Shown here: in pieces, positions 7,314 to 8,626 of the stretch
Numbering within the stretch: position 1 is the stretch's first letter
How the letters are laid out: the number at the start of each line of letters is the position of its first letter
The notes under the pieces: model-generated
What the model was told of the DNA's origin: nothing
Database searches by the model: none
What the model saw: the letters and a program-made list of their open reading frames with translations, nothing else
Assembly (NCBI GenBank): GCA_900552115.1
Contig: URYP01000089.1
Location: forward strand, 1 to 8,626
Source: an uncultured Oscillospiraceae bacterium
GTDB lineage: Bacteria > Bacillota > Clostridia > Oscillospirales > Acutalibacteraceae
Direction of reading: 5' to 3'
Length of the DNA stretch: 8,626 bases
Program-made: the position numbers and the translations under genes

Positions 7314-7336
7314 GCTTTAAAGCCGCGCTGCTTTAA
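7314..7336. repeat. Palindrome plus half-site in the permease leader, possible operator
   Basis: GCTTTAAAGC (7314-7323) is a perfect 10-bp palindrome. A further GCTTTAA (7330-7336) follows, so TTAAAGC (7317-7323) and GCTTTAA (7330-7336) also form a perfect 7-bp inverted repeat around 6 nt. The whole element lies in the untranslated leader, between the predicted start of transcription near 7352 and the ribosome site at 7298-7304. It could be a repressor operator or a small leader hairpin. No matching element was found near the paaK operon promoter. Confidence 0.4.
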
Positions 7337-7358
7337 TGCGAAAAAGTTTAGTATCGCC

Positions 7359-7387
7359 ATTATACGGGAAGTTTTGCCAAAAAGCAA
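7359..7387 (-). promoter_or_regulatory. Promoter of the permease gene
   Basis: On the minus strand a perfect TATAAT (7364-7359) is preceded after 17 nt by TTGCTT (7387-7382; three of six consensus bases). Transcription should begin near 7352, leaving about 60 nt of leader. The spacer contains TTTTG-C-CAAAA (7372-7382), a small dyad. The weak -35 box suggests help from an activator or simply modest strength. Confidence 0.6.
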
Positions 7388-7416
7388 GCCTTTTTGTTAA
7401 GAGTGGAGAAAGGGTC

Positions 7417-7445
7417 TTGTCCCAACCGCTCCTTTACGATATAAT
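7417..7445 (+). promoter_or_regulatory. Promoter of the lipoprotein gene
   Basis: TTGTCC (7417-7422, four of six) is followed after exactly 17 nt by a perfect TATAAT (7440-7445). Transcription would begin near 7452, about 60 nt before the ATG at 7512. It diverges from the permease promoter; the two -35 boxes are about 30 bp apart and do not overlap. Confidence 0.75.
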
Positions 7446-7511
7446 AGTCTCAAACAGACGATTTAGGACAATGGACACTTGTAATAGGGATAGTAAGAAA
7501 GGAAAAACAAT

Positions 7512-8360
7512 ATGTCTTCTTCCATTAAAATAGTAGCCGCGGCGGCAGTATTACTGCTCGCCTGCGGTTGCAGCAACGCCTCAAGCACGGAACCCAAGGG
7601 GACAACGACGACTGCGTCTTCGGTCAAATCGACCACCACCACGACGCGCCCGGCGTCGTCCGGTTCGTCCGTCTCCACGTCGAACACCGGCGCCACCAAG
7701 TTTACCCGGCCGTCGCTGACCACGAAATCGACCACGCGGCTGGTCGTCACACAGGGGACGCCGACGGCCCGGCAGCTGCTGGGGATTACTTACGGGAATC
7801 TTCTGGAACTGCTGGACGACACCTATTATGTCATCCAGCAGCGGGGACATTCGGACGTAACCTGTGCCCTTGTCAACAAGGCCAAATTTCCGCATTATGA
7901 AATTCTGGATGCGGACAATGCCTTTAAGGACTGGCAGTACGGCGTGTCCCTGGTGGATACGGGAGAGGCCGGCCGTACCGACGCAATTCAGACCGGACAA
8001 ACGCTCACGGCCGTATATGTTTCCGAGGGCGGACAGCTGAACTCAAAGCTGAAGGTCGGCCAGTCCCTGCAGACGATGAAACAGTCCTGGTCGTCTATCC
8101 CGGATATGACCATCACCTATGATTTCAGCGGCGTGTTTAACCGTTCCTATTATGGTTATCTGTCGTTTAAGGCTGACAATTGCCAGGTGGAGCTGTATGT
8201 CGATCTGACCACGGCCGCCGCTAAAAAGGCCCTGAAGGCCAGGAATATTGTCCTGGGGCAGGCCGGCTCCGTTGACGCGGAACCAAACATGGGCAAAACG
8301 GTGTCGCTGCCGGAATTGTCGGCCAGCGCCGCTATTCTGAGACTGGAGCAGAAAGGGTAA
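7512..8360 (+). CDS. Secreted lipoprotein with Thr/Ser-rich linker, function unknown
   Basis: This 282-residue protein begins with a lipoprotein signal peptide: a hydrophobic stretch (5-17) ends in LLACGCS (15-21), with C18 or C20 as the lipidated cysteine. Residues 22-80 are a low-complexity spacer rich in Thr and Ser with scattered Pro and Lys, as often seen between the membrane anchor and the outer domain of Firmicute lipoproteins. The remaining domain (about 85-282) is mixed alpha/beta by eye, with YGNLLELLDDTYY near its start, the stretch LKVGQSLQTMKQSW (180-193), and only two cysteines (C118, C224) that could form a disulfide. I do not recognise the family; short patterns recall SH3-like or beta-lactamase-inhibitor-like repeats in secreted proteins, but too weakly to name. 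A ribosome site (AGAAAGGA) lies 8 nt before ATG. It is followed 18 nt later by a small membrane protein gene. Confidence 0.87.
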   Translation: MSSSIKIVAAAAVLLLACGCSNASSTEPKGTTTTASSVKSTTTTTRPASSGSSVSTSNTGATKFTRPSLTTKSTTRLVVTQGTPTARQLLGITYGNLLELLDDTYYVIQQRGHSDVTCALVNKAKFPHYEILDADNAFKDWQYGVSLVDTGEAGRTDAIQTGQTLTAVYVSEGGQLNSKLKVGQSLQTMKQSWSSIPDMTITYDFSGVFNRSYYGYLSFKADNCQVELYVDLTTAAAKKALKARNIVLGQAGSVDAEPNMGKTVSLPELSASAAILRLEQKG

Positions 8361-8378
8361 CCGGAAGGGGATACGGCC

Positions 8379-8579
8379 ATGAATTCATCAAAGGCGAAGT
8401 CCGGTGGGATGGGATTTATCAGCACCCTAACCCTGATTTTTCTCGTACTCAAACTGCTGGATTTGATTGAATGGCCATGGGTCTGGGTGCTCAGCCCGCT
8501 CTGGATTTCAGCCGGCCTGTGCCTGCTGGTTTTCGGGATCATATTGGTGGGGGGACGTATCAAAAAGGGAAAATGGTAG
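8379..8579 (+). CDS. Small two-helix membrane protein
   Basis: This 66-residue protein has a short polar N-terminus (MNSSKAKSGG), two hydrophobic segments (about 12-29 and 37-58) and a basic C-terminal tail (GRIKKGKW). The linking segment W-P-W-V-W-V-L-S-P-L-W (32-42) is rich in Trp and Pro and recalls small proteins annotated as transmembrane Fragile-X-F, a name-only family common in Firmicutes and their phages; its role is unknown. A good ribosome site (GGAAGGGG) lies 8 nt before ATG, and the gene follows the lipoprotein by 18 nt, so both are probably on one transcript. With positive charge at both ends and two helices, both termini are likely cytoplasmic. No phage genes are nearby. Confidence 0.78.
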   Translation: MNSSKAKSGGMGFISTLTLIFLVLKLLDLIEWPWVWVLSPLWISAGLCLLVFGIILVGGRIKKGKW

Positions 8580-8600
8580 TACAAATGGATGATAGCTTAT

Positions 8601-8626
8601 AAAAAAGGCGGGCCGCCGACGGCCCG
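8601..8626 (+). terminator. Intrinsic terminator, cut by the window edge
   Basis: A perfect 7-bp G+C stem (CGGGCCG at 8609-8615 with CGGCCCG at 8620-8626) encloses a CCGA loop, preceded by AAAAAAGG. The A run implies a matching CCTTTTTT just beyond the edge, typical of an intrinsic, often bidirectional terminator. It lies about 30 nt after the stop codon of the small membrane protein and should end the two-gene transcript. The T run itself is outside the window. Confidence 0.72.

Noticed and set aside
7587..7760. ACC/ACG-rich repeats in the lipoprotein gene, considered as a tandem DNA repeat
   Set aside because: The pattern is explained by Thr and Ser codons in the protein linker; there is no fixed repeat unit or spacing.
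7581..8000. Minus-strand frame antisense to the lipoprotein gene
   Set aside because: It overlaps a gene with a clear signal peptide, promoter and ribosome site, and its Arg/Gly-rich tail is the complement of the Thr/Ser linker.
8379..8579. Small membrane protein as a prophage marker or toxin
   Set aside because: Resemblance to a phage-associated small protein family is weak, no other phage gene is present, and there is no antitoxin RNA or partner typical of a toxin system.

Overview
The window looks like chromosomal DNA from an anaerobic, Gram-positive-type Firmicute, most likely a moderately G+C-rich member of the Clostridia (Oscillospiraceae/Ruminococcaceae-like). The support is indirect: strong AGGAGG-type ribosome sites, two likely TTG starts, sigma-A-like promoters, a ferredoxin-dependent 2-oxoacid oxidoreductase, and a lipoprotein with a Thr/Ser-rich spacer. 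No rRNA, tRNA, CRISPR array, transposase, phage or integration signature was seen. Taxonomy is inference only.

Region 1 (positions 5724 down to 155, minus strand) is a tight five-gene operon. In transcription order it holds an arylacetate-CoA ligase (paaK-type, 4321-5643), the alpha and beta subunits of indolepyruvate:ferredoxin oxidoreductase (iorA 2540-4297, iorB 1946-2536), a second paaK-type ligase (628-1926), and a small tandem-ACT-domain protein (155-589). Gaps are 3 to 38 nt. Together the enzymes connect arylpyruvates (from Phe, Tyr, Trp) with arylacetyl-CoA and free arylacetates. Run oxidatively, this is aromatic amino acid fermentation giving reduced ferredoxin. Run in reverse, the ligases activate arylacetates from the environment and the oxidoreductase carboxylates them to arylpyruvates for amino acid synthesis. 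AMP-forming ligases fit the assimilatory direction, and the ACT protein is a plausible aromatic amino acid sensor. The sequence alone does not settle direction.

Region 2 (5774-7291, minus strand) is a sodium:solute symporter family permease with its own promoter. A palindromic bidirectional terminator separates it from the paaK operon, and the best candidate promoter of that operon overlaps the same palindrome. The permease could import arylacetates or a related organic acid, but its substrate cannot be read from the sequence. Its leader carries a palindrome plus a half-site that could be an operator.

Region 3 (7417-8626, plus strand) is a divergent two-gene unit: an unrecognised lipoprotein with a Thr/Ser-rich linker, and a 66-residue two-helix membrane protein. 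It has a good promoter (TTGTCC, 17 nt, TATAAT) and ends in a G+C-rich hairpin at the window edge. Nothing in the sequence links it functionally to the aromatic acid genes.

Overall this is mainly a recognisable metabolic locus. I do not see convincing evidence of a wholly new system. The points most worth following are the pairing of two divergent ligases around IorAB, the ACT protein at the operon's end, the promoter/terminator overlap, the leader palindrome, and the uncharacterised lipoprotein/membrane protein pair.
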